A stretch of DNA of 64,000 nt from Mycolicibacterium holsaticum DSM 44478 = JCM 12374 (GCF_019645835.1 NZ_CP080998.1:124001-188000), one strand, 5' to 3'; shown: positions 6,705 to 15,958, numbered from the stretch's first letter. Program-made: numbers and translations. The notes: generated from the sequence alone by a model not told the origin.

Positions 6705-8096
6705 ATGACGACTATCGACAACCTTCTTGGCGATGTCAGCAGCTTCATCTGGGGTCCCTGGCTGCTGATCCCCTTACTGCTGCTGACCGGCCTCTACCTC
6801 ACCGTGTTGTTGCGCGGCATCCAGGTGCGAAGGTTCCGGTTGGCGTTCTGGCTGGCGTTCGTCAAACGCAAGGACCTGGGCGCCGAAGGCGACATCTCGC
6901 ACTACCAGGCGCTGTCTACGGCCCTGGCGGCGACCGTCGGCGTCGGCAACATCGCCGGTGTCGCCACCGCGATCGCCCTCGGCGGCCCCGGCGCCGTGTT
7001 CTGGATGTGGTTCACCGGCATGGTCGGCATGGCGACCAAGTACAGCGAAGCCTTCCTCGGCGTGCGGTTTCGTCGCACCGACGCCGCAGGCGAGCAGTCC
7101 GGTGGGCCGATGCACTACCTGCGGCGCGGCATCAAGGGGCCGCTCGGCGTCTTTCTCGGCGGGTTCTTCGCGATCGCCGGCGCGCTGGCCGCGTTCGGAA
7201 TCGGCAACATGACCCAGGCCAACACCGTCGCCGCCAACGTCGAAGAAGAGTGGGGCGTGTCCGCACCGATCACCGGCGCGGTCATCGTGGTGCTGGCTGC
7301 CGCGGTCATCCTGGGCGGCATCAAGAGCATCGGCCGAGTGACCAGCCTGTTCGTCCCGGTGATGATCGTCTTCTACATCGTCGGGGCGGCCGCCGTGCTG
7401 GCCTTCAACATCAGTGAGGTGCCCGCCGCGGTGGGCCTCATCTTCACCGACGCGTTCACCGGCACCTCGGCCACCGGAGGCTTCGCGGGAGCGGCCGTCG
7501 CCGCGGCGATCCGTTACGGCGTCGCGCGCGGCATCTTTTCCAACGAGTCGGGTCTGGGCACCGGCGGCATCGCGGCGGCCGCGGCCAAGACCACCCACCC
7601 GGTCCGGCAGGCGCTGGTGTCGATGACCCAGACGTTCATCGACACGCTGGTGGTGGTGAGCTTCACCGCGCTGACGATCGTCGTCACCGGGGTGTGGAAG
7701 GAGGCGGGCCCCGACGAGGCCGCCAGCTTCACCGCACGCGCGTTCGCCGAAGGCCTGCCCGGTGGCTGGGCCAGCATCATCGTCACGCTCAGCGTGATCT
7801 TCTTCGCGTTCTCGACCCTGCTCGGCTGGTCCTACTACGGCGAGCGGTGCGTGGAGTACCTGTTCGGGCGCAAGGCGGTGGTCCCGTACCGGATCCTGTT
7901 CATCATCGTGATCTACATCGGCTCCACCACGGCCCTGCAAACGGTGTGGACCTTCTCCGATGTGATGAACGGCCTGATGGCGCTGCCCAACCTCATCGGT
8001 CTGGTCATCCTGTCCCCGTTGGTGTACCGCGAGACCCGCGCCTATTTCCGCGGCGAGCACCACGCGGAAGACATGCGGATACGCAGCGGCGTATGA
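6705..8096 (+). CDS. Sodium:alanine/glycine symporter (AGCS family)
   Basis: The protein has 463 residues with about 10-11 hydrophobic segments. It is expected to couple uptake of alanine or glycine to sodium (or proton) entry across the inner membrane. Family hallmarks are GDISHYQALSTALAATVGVGNIAGVATAIALGGPGAVFWMW near the N-terminus, KYSEAFLGVRFR, and GVARGIFSNESGLGTGGIAAAAAKT. The length agrees with the family (about 450-490). The next gene follows 13 bases later in the same direction. Substrate preference cannot be read from sequence. Confidence 0.92.
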   Translation: MTTIDNLLGDVSSFIWGPWLLIPLLLLTGLYLTVLLRGIQVRRFRLAFWLAFVKRKDLGAEGDISHYQALSTALAATVGVGNIAGVATAIALGGPGAVFWMWFTGMVGMATKYSEAFLGVRFRRTDAAGEQSGGPMHYLRRGIKGPLGVFLGGFFAIAGALAAFGIGNMTQANTVAANVEEEWGVSAPITGAVIVVLAAAVILGGIKSIGRVTSLFVPVMIVFYIVGAAAVLAFNISEVPAAVGLIFTDAFTGTSATGGFAGAAVAAAIRYGVARGIFSNESGLGTGGIAAAAAKTTHPVRQALVSMTQTFIDTLVVVSFTALTIVVTGVWKEAGPDEAASFTARAFAEGLPGGWASIIVTLSVIFFAFSTLLGWSYYGERCVEYLFGRKAVVPYRILFIIVIYIGSTTALQTVWTFSDVMNGLMALPNLIGLVILSPLVYRETRAYFRGEHHAEDMRIRSGV

Positions 8097-8109
8097 GAGG
8101 ACCACGAAT

Positions 8110-8790
8110 ATGACTGAACCGCACCGGGATTGGGACGACGCCTATCGGCAGGACACCCTGCCTCCGTGGAGTATCGGCGCGCCGCAGCCCGAACTGGCGG
8201 CGCTGATCGAGCAGGGCAGGGTGCGCAGCGAGGTCCTCGACGCCGGCTGCGGGCACGCGGAGTTGTCACTGGCCTTGGCGGCGCAGGGCTACCGCGTCGT
8301 CGGGCTGGACCTCAGCCCGACCGCCGTCGCGGCAGCCGCCGCAGCCGCCGCCGAGCGCGGGCTCGCCTCAGCCACGCTCGCCCAGGCCGACATCACCGAC
8401 TTCGGTGGCTACGACGACCGGTTCAACACCGTGATGGACAGCGGATGCCTGCACACGCTGCCGGTCGAGCGTAGGCAGGCCTACGTCGAGGCGGTCCACC
8501 GGGCGGCGGCACCCGGGGCTGCGCTGTACATCTTGGCGTTCGCTGAACGGCCCTTCGGCCACGACGCGCCCGGCCCCAACGGCTTCACCGCCGACGAACT
8601 GCGCGACACGATCGCCACCCGGTTCACCGTCGACGATGTGCGTCCAGCGACGTTGTACGGCAAGGACATACCGCCTCCCGATGGCGGCGCCGCGACGACG
8701 AACGTCAAGCGCACCACCGACGGCCTGATGATGATGCCGGGACTCCTACTCAGCGCGCACAAGGACCCCAACGCTGACACCGTTTGCTGA
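8110..8790 (+). CDS. Class I SAM-dependent methyltransferase
   Basis: The protein has 226 residues. It begins with an HRDWDDAYRQDTLPPWSIGxPQPEL segment followed by motif I, VLDAGCGHAELSLALA, and VVGLDLSPTAV. This WD..Y...PPWDIG type start resembles the thiopurine/tellurite-like methyltransferase group, whose substrates vary. An AGAGGA box precedes the ATG. It is 13 bases after the symporter gene and could be co-transcribed with it, with no obvious functional link. Confidence 0.85.
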   Translation: MTEPHRDWDDAYRQDTLPPWSIGAPQPELAALIEQGRVRSEVLDAGCGHAELSLALAAQGYRVVGLDLSPTAVAAAAAAAAERGLASATLAQADITDFGGYDDRFNTVMDSGCLHTLPVERRQAYVEAVHRAAAPGAALYILAFAERPFGHDAPGPNGFTADELRDTIATRFTVDDVRPATLYGKDIPPPDGGAATTNVKRTTDGLMMMPGLLLSAHKDPNADTVC

Positions 8791-8862
8791 AGTCACCGCG
8801 GGCGAACACGTCGGCGCTTATCATCGAGCTTGGCGAATGGCATCTGACCCTAGGTGGCTCAC

Positions 8863-9141
8863 ATGTTTGCGTTGATGCGTCTTGGGATGGCGACCGCGGT
8901 CCTCGCGGTGCTCTTCGCGGCTCCTGCCGCGGCCTCAGAGGACGAATACCTAGAAGGCTTGCAGGACCGGTATACGTTTCTGACTGCCGATCCGCTGCTC
9001 TCGGAGGGCTACCGGGTATGCGCAGCCAGCAGCGCGGGCGTCCTCGCACCCGATGCCGTCATCATGGTTCGAAAGGACCTCGGTGTGGCGACCGGCGCGG
9101 CGATGGACATTGTGAGCGCCGCGCTGCACGACTTGTGCTGA
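8863..9141 (+). CDS. DUF732-type small secreted protein
   Basis: The protein has 92 residues with a signal peptide ending near AAASEDE. The mature part follows the DUF732 pattern: EYLEGLQDRYTFLTADPLLSEGYRVCAAS, with a second Cys at the extreme C-terminus (ALHDLC), probably forming a disulfide. DUF732 proteins are common secreted mycobacterial proteins without an assigned function. ATG 8863 is preceded by AGGTGG; GTG 8854 is an in-frame alternative. Confidence 0.75.
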   Translation: MFALMRLGMATAVLAVLFAAPAAASEDEYLEGLQDRYTFLTADPLLSEGYRVCAASSAGVLAPDAVIMVRKDLGVATGAAMDIVSAALHDLC

Positions 9142-9147
9142 GCGCGC

Positions 9148-10179
9148 TCAGCGGAAGCGGATGTTCGTCGTCGCCAGGCCGAAGATCTTCTTTCCGGCCG
9201 ACTTCGCCGCGACCACGACGACACCGGAGCGCGTCGCCGGATCCAGCGATTTGATCCGGCCGCTGAACTCGATGTCGGCGCCTTCGGTCGCCGAGACGAT
9301 CGCGGGTGCGGACAGGCGCACCGCGTAACGGGTGACCGCGCCGGGATCGTTCGACCAGGCCGAGACGAACCCGGCACCCAGGCCCATGGTGAGCATGCCG
9401 TGGGCGATCACGTCGGGCAGCCCGGCCAGCTTGGCGATGTCCTCGTCCCAGTGAATCGGGTTGGCGTCGCCGGCCACGCCGGCGTAGTTCACCAGATCGC
9501 CGCGCGACAGCCGAGTGTGGCGCACCGGCAGTTCGTCGCCGACCGCCACGTCATCGAAGGACGGCGTGCCCGGCGTGCGGGTCGTGCCGCCGTCGGAGAT
9601 CCGGATCTCGCCCTCGGGGCGCACGGTCTTGTGGTACGTGGAGTCCAAAGTGCTGACCCCCGAGAAGTCCACGTCGTGCATCATCGCGTTCTGCACCGCC
9701 GTTTTGACCTCCGGGTTGAGGTCCTCGGCGGTGACGCCGACGACGGTGGTGTGCAGCGTGTGCACCCGCTCGCCTGCGGTGTCGGTGAAGGTGTTGGTCA
9801 CGGTGATCATGTCCCGGCCTGCGATCCTGCGCACCGACGTCAGCTCGACGTCGACCTGAAGCTCGTCGCCGGCCACGATCGGGCGGTGCTGCTCGAAGAC
9901 CTCCTCGGTCTGCAGGTAGGTGTCGTAACCGACGACCACCTGCTCGAACATCCGGCGGTTGCAGGACATGCCGGGGGCCGAGGTGAACGTCAGCGGCGCC
10001 ACCACGCCCGAATAGCCCAGCGCGGCGGCGGCGTCGACGTCCCAGTGCGCGGGGTGGTAGTCCTGCACTGCGCGGGCATACTCACGCACCTTCTCGCGGC
10101 CGACCAGGTAGGTGCCGTCCATCTGATAGTAGTGGCCGACCCGGGCTTCAAGCGCCGACGATTCTGCTGCTCTGGTCAT
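9148..10179 (-). CDS. Fused HadA/HadB-like MaoC (R)-specific dehydratase
   Basis: The protein has 343 residues with two hotdog domains. The N-terminal half (about 1-160) resembles HadA: VGREKVREYARAVQDYHPAHWD, then VAPLTFTSAPG. The C-terminal half resembles HadB: LSRGDLVNYAGVAGDANPIHWDEDIAKLAGLPDVIAHGMLTMGLGA, with the catalytic Asp-His hydratase-2 motif. HadAB dehydrates (3R)-hydroxyacyl chains in FAS-II elongation; fused versions also exist for other acyl-CoA or ACP routes. ATG 10177-10179 is chosen over an upstream in-frame start that adds 42 non-conserved residues. Confidence 0.85.
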   Translation of the reverse strand: MTRAAESSALEARVGHYYQMDGTYLVGREKVREYARAVQDYHPAHWDVDAAAALGYSGVVAPLTFTSAPGMSCNRRMFEQVVVGYDTYLQTEEVFEQHRPIVAGDELQVDVELTSVRRIAGRDMITVTNTFTDTAGERVHTLHTTVVGVTAEDLNPEVKTAVQNAMMHDVDFSGVSTLDSTYHKTVRPEGEIRISDGGTTRTPGTPSFDDVAVGDELPVRHTRLSRGDLVNYAGVAGDANPIHWDEDIAKLAGLPDVIAHGMLTMGLGAGFVSAWSNDPGAVTRYAVRLSAPAIVSATEGADIEFSGRIKSLDPATRSGVVVVAAKSAGKKIFGLATTNIRFR

Positions 10180-10376
10180 GAAATTGCTCAACTCTTCTAT
10201 CGGCTGGTTCGCTGAGGCCGACCAGAGAACCCTAACGCTGCCGGATCGGCGCTGATTATTGCGCTCAGGGCTGTGCTCTGTGCCGCGCAACGACCCTGGA
10301 CGCAAAAACCGGTGCTTGGGCGGCCCGGCGGTGGGTATTCGTGACTGCCGCCGCCATCCGAGCCTGAGGACGACCC

Positions 10377-11195
10377 GTGAGCAAAACCAGCCAACGCGAG
10401 CTAGGTCAGTCGGACAGTCCCATCGAGGACGAACTGGAGGGCGCCTTCCAGAGGATGGTGGGGGAGGGCACTCAGCGCCTGCACCGCAGCTGGCGAGAGG
10501 TGCTGGTCACCGGCTTCTTCGGCGGCACCGAGGTGGCGGTCGGCGTCCTCGCCTATCTCTCGGTGTTGGCCGCGACGCACAACCAGCTGCTCGCCGGGCT
10601 CGCGTTCTCAATCGGCTTCCTGGCGCTGCTGCTCGGCCGCAGCGAACTGTTCACCGAGGGCTTTCTGGTGCCGGTCACCACGGTGGTCGCCAAGCGCGCC
10701 AGCATCGGGCAGTTGCTCAAGCTGTGGAGCGGGACGCTGATCGCCAACCTCGCGGGGGGCTGGCTGATCATGTGGCTGATCATGACCGCCTACCCGAAAC
10801 TGCATGCGCAGACGATCGAGTCGGGCACCCACTTCGCCACCGCTCCGCTGTCGGCCGAGACGGTGACGCTGTCGCTGCTCGGCGGAATGGTCATCACGCT
10901 GATGACGCGGATGCAGCACGGCACCGATTCGACGTTCGGCAAGATCACCGCGGCCGTCGCAGGCGGGTTTCTGCTCGCCGGGCTGCAGATGTTCCATTCG
11001 ATCCTCGACTCGCTGCTGATCTTCGGGGCGCTCATCACCGGCGCGGCGCCGTTCGGCTACTGGGACTGGCTGAGTTGGTTCGGGTACACCGCCGTCGGCA
11101 ATGTCGTCGGCGGGCTGCTGCTCGTGACGCTTCTGCGGGTGCTGCGCAGCAAGGACCGACTGGAGGAGGAACGGCAGGACGCCGAGGCGTCTTGA
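10377..11195 (+). CDS. Formate/nitrite transporter (FNT) family channel
   Basis: The protein has 272 residues. A soluble N-terminal segment (about 1-45) precedes six hydrophobic segments. FNT-like features are the FFGGTEVAVG start of the first helix and LGRSELFTEGFLVPV, which fits the conserved SELFTEN region around the pore. FNT proteins are pentameric channels for small monovalent acids. The N-terminal extension and SELFTEG place it nearer to YfdC-type members than to FocA or NirC, so the transported anion is uncertain. The start is GTG 10377 after a GAGGA box. Confidence 0.82.
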   Translation: MSKTSQRELGQSDSPIEDELEGAFQRMVGEGTQRLHRSWREVLVTGFFGGTEVAVGVLAYLSVLAATHNQLLAGLAFSIGFLALLLGRSELFTEGFLVPVTTVVAKRASIGQLLKLWSGTLIANLAGGWLIMWLIMTAYPKLHAQTIESGTHFATAPLSAETVTLSLLGGMVITLMTRMQHGTDSTFGKITAAVAGGFLLAGLQMFHSILDSLLIFGALITGAAPFGYWDWLSWFGYTAVGNVVGGLLLVTLLRVLRSKDRLEEERQDAEAS

Positions 11196-11295
11196 GTCGA
11201 GTAGGTCCGACGTCAGGGGCTTGAGCTGGTCTTATATCCGGGTTTGGTTAACTCGGAGGAAGCTCAAGATCACACCTACGAGAAGGGACATCGAC

Positions 11296-11673
11296 TTGGT
11301 TGCCATCCGCACCCCGTTGATCGCGACGTTTGCCGGGCTCGCCACCGCCGGCCTTTTGTTCGGCGCGGGCACCGCCGCGGCAGAACCCCACGGCGGGCTG
11401 CTCGACACCACCTGCACCTTCCCCCAGTTCCAGGCCGCCGCCCAGCAGCACGCCCCCGACCTCGCCGCCAACCCCGAACGGATGGGCAAGTTCGAGCGGA
11501 TCCTCAACCTGTCCGTCGAAGAACGCCGCGCCAAGTTCGAAGAGAAGCGGGCGAACAAGCCGGAGATCAGCCCCGAGAAGCGCGCCAAGTGGGACGAGTG
11601 GAAGAACTCGCCGGAGGGGCAGGCGAAGATCGCCGCGATGAAGACCGTGCTGGACACCTGCCACCAGTTCTGA
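11296..11673 (+). CDS. Hemophore-related secreted protein
   Basis: A TTG start at 11296, eight bases after GAAGGGA, gives 125 residues with a signal peptide ending in TAAAEPHG. The mature protein begins DTTCTFPQFQAAAQQHAPDLA and ends with LDTCHQF, the two-Cys layout of mycobacterial hemophore-related (heme-binding, Rv0203-like) small helical proteins. The middle is very rich in Lys and Glu, with several Trp. Heme binding is a family-level inference. A longer in-frame start at 11221 adds a poorly conserved leader. Confidence 0.65.
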   Translation: MVAIRTPLIATFAGLATAGLLFGAGTAAAEPHGGLLDTTCTFPQFQAAAQQHAPDLAANPERMGKFERILNLSVEERRAKFEEKRANKPEISPEKRAKWDEWKNSPEGQAKIAAMKTVLDTCHQF

Positions 11674-11676
11674 TCG

Positions 11677-12564
11677 TCAGATCGCCGGGCTGGCCGCATT
11701 CAGCGTGGGTGCGGCCGCACCGGTGAGCCGTCGCAGCGGACAGATCTGCAGCCGGGCACATGCCAGCGTGGCGCCCGCCGCGATCGCGGTGAGCGCCGCC
11801 GCGGCCACCCCGACGCTCGGGTGGATCTCCTGACCCAGGATCACCGAGGACATCGCCAGCACGAACCAGCCGAAGGCTTTCCGCAGCACCTCGGGGTCGA
11901 CCATCGCGGTCAGCCGGGCTCCGATGACCGAACCCACCACGGCCGCGCCGGTCACCGCCAGCGCGACCGTCCAATCGATCTGCACGCTGGACAGATAGCC
12001 GCCCAGGCCCGCGAACGACTTCATCGCGATCACGATCAGCGAGGTGCCGACCGCCACCGGCATCGGCAGGCCGCCGAGCAGGGCGAGCGCAGGCACCACG
12101 AGGAATCCGCCCCCGGCGCCGACCAGACCGGTGACCAGGCCCACCACCAGACCTTCGGCCAAGATCTTCGGCACCGGCAGGGCACGGTTGCCTGCGGTGG
12201 CCTCGACGTTCTTGCGGCCGCGCAACATGGCGGCCGCGGTGGCGATCATCATCACGGCGAAGCCGATGAGCAGCACGGTGCCCGGGATGTAGCGGGCCAG
12301 CAGTCCGCCCGCATAGGCGCCGGCCATGCCCGCGGCGCCGAAGATCAGGCCGGTGCGCCATTGCACCCGCCCGGCCCGCGCGTGCGAGATCGCACCGATC
12401 ACGCTGGTGACGCCGACGACCAGAAGCGAGGTGGCGATCGCCTGTTTGGCGTCCATCCCCGCGACGTAAGCCAGCAGCGGAACGGTCAGGATGGACCCCC
12501 CGCCGCCGAGGAGCCCCAGCGCGACGCCGACGAACACGGCAAGGCCGATTGCCAACCCAATCAT
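11677..12564 (-). CDS. TauE/SafE family sulfur-compound exporter
   Basis: The protein has 295 residues with about eight membrane helices arranged as two related halves. LGLLGGGGSILTVPLL opens the first half and VTGLVGAGGGFLVVPALALLGG opens the second. TauE/SafE proteins move sulfite, sulfoacetate or related anions across the membrane. Its ATG overlaps the stop of the upstream rhodanese gene by 4 bases, so the two are translationally coupled. Together with the palindromes in front of that gene, this places it in the sulfide/persulfide locus. Sulfite or thiosulfate export after persulfide oxidation is the likely role (inference). Confidence 0.88.
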   Translation of the reverse strand: MIGLAIGLAVFVGVALGLLGGGGSILTVPLLAYVAGMDAKQAIATSLLVVGVTSVIGAISHARAGRVQWRTGLIFGAAGMAGAYAGGLLARYIPGTVLLIGFAVMMIATAAAMLRGRKNVEATAGNRALPVPKILAEGLVVGLVTGLVGAGGGFLVVPALALLGGLPMPVAVGTSLIVIAMKSFAGLGGYLSSVQIDWTVALAVTGAAVVGSVIGARLTAMVDPEVLRKAFGWFVLAMSSVILGQEIHPSVGVAAAALTAIAAGATLACARLQICPLRRLTGAAAPTLNAASPAI

Positions 12565-13154
12565 GATCTGCCGCCGCGTTTTTCGGTTGAGTCGACCAGT
12601 TGCGACACGATGGTCTGCGGGTCGCAGGAGGCGCCCCGGTTGTAGGGCAGCTTCGAGAGCAACATGCCCATCGCGCAGGTGTTGGACAGCGCCGCGATCG
12701 TGAGGCCGCCGCCGATGGCGCCCGCCACCCACTTGAGCCTTGGCGCGGCGATGCTGCCCAGGATGCTGGAGAGCACGATGCCGCCTGCTACCAGGCGGAC
12801 CTGTCGCTCCAGGTCCCAACGTTCGACGCCGCGGTTGACCGCGAATCCCTTGGCTTCCCAGGCGGTGATGCCGCCGGCGAGGATGTGCACGTTGGTCAGC
12901 CCCGCATTGCGCAGCGTCTCGTCGGCCTGTGCGGCGCGCTGACCCGAGCGGCAGACCAGGACGACGTCTTGGTCGAGGTAGCGAATGATCTCGTCGCGGT
13001 GTTCGCGCAGCAGGTCCAGGGGCACGTTGTAGGCGCCGGCGATATGGGCGGTCTCGAACTCGCCCGGGGTGCGGACGTCGAGCACCCGCGGCGGGCTGGC
13101 CGATTCCAGCAGCTGGCTGAGGTCCTGGCAGTCGATGGCCATCGGTGCGGGCAT
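12561..13154 (-). CDS. Rhodanese with C-terminal DUF2892 membrane segment
   Basis: The protein has 197 residues. A rhodanese domain occupies about 5-105 (VLDVRTPGEFETAHIAGAYNVP) and carries the catalytic loop CRSGQR, with Cys68 as the persulfide carrier. A hydrophobic DUF2892 region (about 122-165) anchors it to the membrane, as in YgaP. It would transfer sulfane sulfur at the membrane surface. ATG 13154 follows a GAAAGGACG box. It is divergent from the persulfide dioxygenase gene, with four ATACCCC-type palindromes between them, and coupled to the TauE/SafE gene downstream. Confidence 0.9.
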   Translation of the reverse strand: MPAPMAIDCQDLSQLLESASPPRVLDVRTPGEFETAHIAGAYNVPLDLLREHRDEIIRYLDQDVVLVCRSGQRAAQADETLRNAGLTNVHILAGGITAWEAKGFAVNRGVERWDLERQVRLVAGGIVLSSILGSIAAPRLKWVAGAIGGGLTIAALSNTCAMGMLLSKLPYNRGASCDPQTIVSQLVDSTEKRGGRS

Positions 13155-13189
13155 CTTTGGCGTCCTTTCGAGCCGAGCGGGGGTACTTG

Positions 13190-13295
13190 ATACCCCCAGG
13201 GGTATAGTCCCGCCCATGGTACACATACCCCTGGGGGTAAAGGCAAGGAGGAATACCTATACCCCCTAGGGTACTTGACATACCCAGAGGGGTAT
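13190..13295. promoter_or_regulatory. Divergent control region with four CstR-type palindromes
   Basis: ATACCCCCAGGGGTAT lies at 13190-13205, ATACCCCTGGGGGTAA at 13225-13240, ATACCCCCTAGGGTAC at 13259-13274 and ATACCCAGAGGGGTAT at 13280-13295. A TTGACA -35-like box at 13275-13280 abuts the fourth site, so a bound repressor would block transcription of the dioxygenase gene. Such C-rich/G-rich inverted repeats are the binding sites of CsoR/CstR-family repressors. A regulator of that type is encoded at 18042. Confidence 0.8.
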
Positions 13296-13349
13296 CGGCA
13301 GTCTGATGGTCAGACGGCCCCCGAGCACCGAAACGAAAGGACCGCCGCC

Positions 13350-14729
13350 ATGAAATTCATCCAGTACTACTTGGACTGCCTGTCGCACGCGTCGTACCTG
13401 ATCGCCGACGAAACCACCCGGCGCGCAGTCGTTGTCGACCCCCAGCGTGACGTGGCCGAGTACCTCGCGGATGCGAAGGAGATGGGATACACCATCGAAC
13501 TCGTCATCGAAACGCACTTCCACGCCGACTTCCTGTCAGGCCACCTGGAGCTGGCCAAGGCCACCGGCGCCAAGATCGTGTACTCCTCGGTTGCCGAGAC
13601 AGAGTTCGAGTCGATGGGCGTGGCCGACGGCGAGCGTTACTCGCTGGGTGAGGTGACGCTGGAGTTCCGCCACACCCCCGGCCACACGCCCGAGTCGCTG
13701 AGCATCGTCGTCTACCAACATCCCGACGACGAGGTGCCCTACGGGGTGCTGACCGGCGACGCGCTGTTCATCGGTGACGTCGGCCGGCCGGATCTGCTGG
13801 CCTCGATCGGGTTCACCCGTGAGGAGCTGGCCGACAAGCTCTACGACTCGCTGCACAACAAGCTGATCACCCTGCCCGATGCCACCCGGGTGTATCCGGC
13901 CCACGGCGCGGGTTCGGCCTGCGGCAAGAACCTGTCGACCGACCTGTGGTCGACGATCGGCGAGCAGAAGGAAACGAACTACGCGCTGCGCGCCCCCGAC
14001 AAGGCCACCTTCATGGCGTTGGTCACCGAGGGTCAGCCACCGGCACCGAGTTACTTCGTCTACGACGCGATCCTCAACCGCAAGGACCGGGCACTGCTGG
14101 ACGAGACCAAGATGCCGACGGCGATGAGCTACGAGCAGGTGCGCGAGGCGATGAACGCCGGTGCGATCCTGGTCGACGGCCGCGGACCGGAGGAGTTCGC
14201 TCTGGGGCATCTGCGCGGCGCGATCAACGTCGGGCTCGACGGCCGCTACGCCGAATACGCCGGATCGGTGGTGCCGACCGACGCCGACATCGTGTTGTTC
14301 ACCGAACCCGGCCAGGAGATGGAAGCCAAGACCCGGCTGGCGCGCATCGGCTTCGACCGGGTGATCGGCTACCTGGACCGCCCGTTCGAGGTGATGTTCG
14401 ACCACCAGGACGACGTGCAGATCGCGTCCCGGCTGACGGCCAGAGCATTCGACCAGCGCGCGGCCGAGCTGGCCGACCTGCAGATCGTCGACGTGCGCAA
14501 CCCGGGCGAGGCCGCGGCGGGCACCATCCCGAATGCGATCGAGATCCCGGTGGGTCAGCTGCCCGGCCGGCTGAGCGAGCTGGATCCGGCCAAGCCGACC
14601 GTCGTCTACTGCGCCGGTGGCTACCGGTCGTCGGTAGCGGCCAGCCTGTTGCGGCACAACAGGTTCGCCGATGTCAGCGACATCCTGGGCGGCTTCGGCG
14701 CCTGGGCGGAATCCCGGCAGAGCGCCTGA
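13350..14729 (+). CDS. CstB-like persulfide dioxygenase-rhodanese fusion
   Basis: The protein has 459 residues. A metallo-beta-lactamase fold (1-240) carries HFHAD at 56-60, His65, GH at 111-112, Asp137 and His185, the iron site expected of ETHE1-type persulfide dioxygenases. Two rhodanese-like domains follow. The first (about 258-345) has no Cys at its loop (VLFTEPGQE); the second (about 365-455) has the active loop CAGGYRS with Cys421. This dioxygenase-pseudorhodanese-rhodanese order matches CstB. The expected reaction is oxidation of a persulfide to sulfite with sulfur transfer to make thiosulfate. ATG 13350 follows AACGAAAGGA. Confidence 0.9.
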   Translation: MKFIQYYLDCLSHASYLIADETTRRAVVVDPQRDVAEYLADAKEMGYTIELVIETHFHADFLSGHLELAKATGAKIVYSSVAETEFESMGVADGERYSLGEVTLEFRHTPGHTPESLSIVVYQHPDDEVPYGVLTGDALFIGDVGRPDLLASIGFTREELADKLYDSLHNKLITLPDATRVYPAHGAGSACGKNLSTDLWSTIGEQKETNYALRAPDKATFMALVTEGQPPAPSYFVYDAILNRKDRALLDETKMPTAMSYEQVREAMNAGAILVDGRGPEEFALGHLRGAINVGLDGRYAEYAGSVVPTDADIVLFTEPGQEMEAKTRLARIGFDRVIGYLDRPFEVMFDHQDDVQIASRLTARAFDQRAAELADLQIVDVRNPGEAAAGTIPNAIEIPVGQLPGRLSELDPAKPTVVYCAGGYRSSVAASLLRHNRFADVSDILGGFGAWAESRQSA

Positions 14730-14758
14730 GCCGACGTACCAGAAGGGAAAGCAAGGAG

Positions 14759-15958
14759 ATGGTTACCGCCAAACACCAGGTCGTGATCATCGGAGGGGGC
14801 ACCGCCGGAATCTCGGTGGCCGCCCGCCTCCTTCGGCGCGGCCACTCCGACGTTGCCGTCATCGAACCGTCCGACACGCACTATTACCAACCGCTGTGGA
14901 CGCTGGTCGGCGGCGGGCGGGCAGACGCGTCGACGACCGCGCGGCCCGAGGCCTCGGTGATGCCCAGGAACGCGACGTGGATCAAGGACGCGGCCGCGGC
15001 AGTGGACCCCGACAACAACACAGTCACGTGTGCCGGCGGTGCGGTCTATGAGTACGACGTGCTCGTGGTCAGCCCGGGCATTCAACTGGACTGGGCGGAC
15101 ACCGAGGGGTTGTCCGACGCACTCGGCAAGGACGGGGTGTCGTCGAACTACCGGTTCGACCTGGCCCCGCGGACCTGGGATTTCATCCGCGACTTACGTT
15201 CGGGTACAGCGGTGTTCGCGATGCCCTCCGGACCCATCAAGTGTGCTGGGGCGCCGCAGAAGATCGCCTATCTGGCCAGTGACTACTGGCGATCGCAGGG
15301 GGTGCTCGACGACATCGACGTGCATCTGGTGGTGCCGACGCCGCGGCTGTTCGGGATCCCCGCGATCGCCGACAACCTCGACGCGGTCGCGGCGGAATAC
15401 GGAATCACGGTGCACACCAACGCCGAGGTGACCTCCGTTGACGCCGAGGCCCGCAAAGTGGGCGTGACGGCCACCGGTGCCGGCGGGTCCGACACCATGC
15501 TGTCCTACGAGGTGTTGCATGCCGTACCGCGTCAGTCGGCACCGGACTGGATCAAGGCCAGCCCGTTGTCGACCGGCGATGCGGGTGGTTACGTCGAGAT
15601 CGACAAGCACACCATGCAACACGTGCGCTACCCGAACGTGTTCAGCCTCGGGGACGCCGGATCGTCACCGAACTCCAAAACCGGTGCCGCGATCCGCAAA
15701 CAGGCCCCGGTGGTGGTCGACAACATCGACGCGTTCCTCACCGGCCGGCCACTGCAAGCCTCCTACAACGGTTACGGATCATGTCCGATCGTCACCTCGT
15801 CGCACGCGATGCTGCTCGCCGAGTTCGACTACGACCTGAACATCACCCCGTCGGTGCCGCTGCTGGACCCGACCAAGCCGCACCGAAGCTACTGGTACCT
15901 CAAAAAATACGGGCTGCCGTTCATGTACTGGAACCTGATGCTCAAGGGGCTCGCGTAG
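14759..15958 (+). CDS. sqr: Sulfide:quinone oxidoreductase, type II-like
   Basis: The protein has 399 residues. The FAD-binding start is VVIIGGGTAGISVA (8-21). The redox Cys pair sits at Cys162 (GPIKCAGAPQKIAYL) and Cys342 (YGSCPIVTS), as in type II SQR and animal SQOR. The C-terminal segment (YWYLKKYGLPFMYWNLML) fits the membrane-surface quinone end. The enzyme oxidises sulfide to a persulfide and passes electrons to the quinone pool, supplying the substrate for the dioxygenase encoded 29 bases upstream. AAGGAG lies directly against the ATG, and another purine box (AGAAGGGA) is about 10 bases upstream. Confidence 0.9.
   Translation: MVTAKHQVVIIGGGTAGISVAARLLRRGHSDVAVIEPSDTHYYQPLWTLVGGGRADASTTARPEASVMPRNATWIKDAAAAVDPDNNTVTCAGGAVYEYDVLVVSPGIQLDWADTEGLSDALGKDGVSSNYRFDLAPRTWDFIRDLRSGTAVFAMPSGPIKCAGAPQKIAYLASDYWRSQGVLDDIDVHLVVPTPRLFGIPAIADNLDAVAAEYGITVHTNAEVTSVDAEARKVGVTATGAGGSDTMLSYEVLHAVPRQSAPDWIKASPLSTGDAGGYVEIDKHTMQHVRYPNVFSLGDAGSSPNSKTGAAIRKQAPVVVDNIDAFLTGRPLQASYNGYGSCPIVTSSHAMLLAEFDYDLNITPSVPLLDPTKPHRSYWYLKKYGLPFMYWNLMLKGLA

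Noticed and set aside
10377..11195. FNT protein as a hydrosulfide channel serving the sulfide locus
   Set aside because: It has the N-terminal extension and SELFTEG motif of the YfdC-like type, has no CstR-type palindrome upstream and is separated from the locus by a hemophore-like gene.
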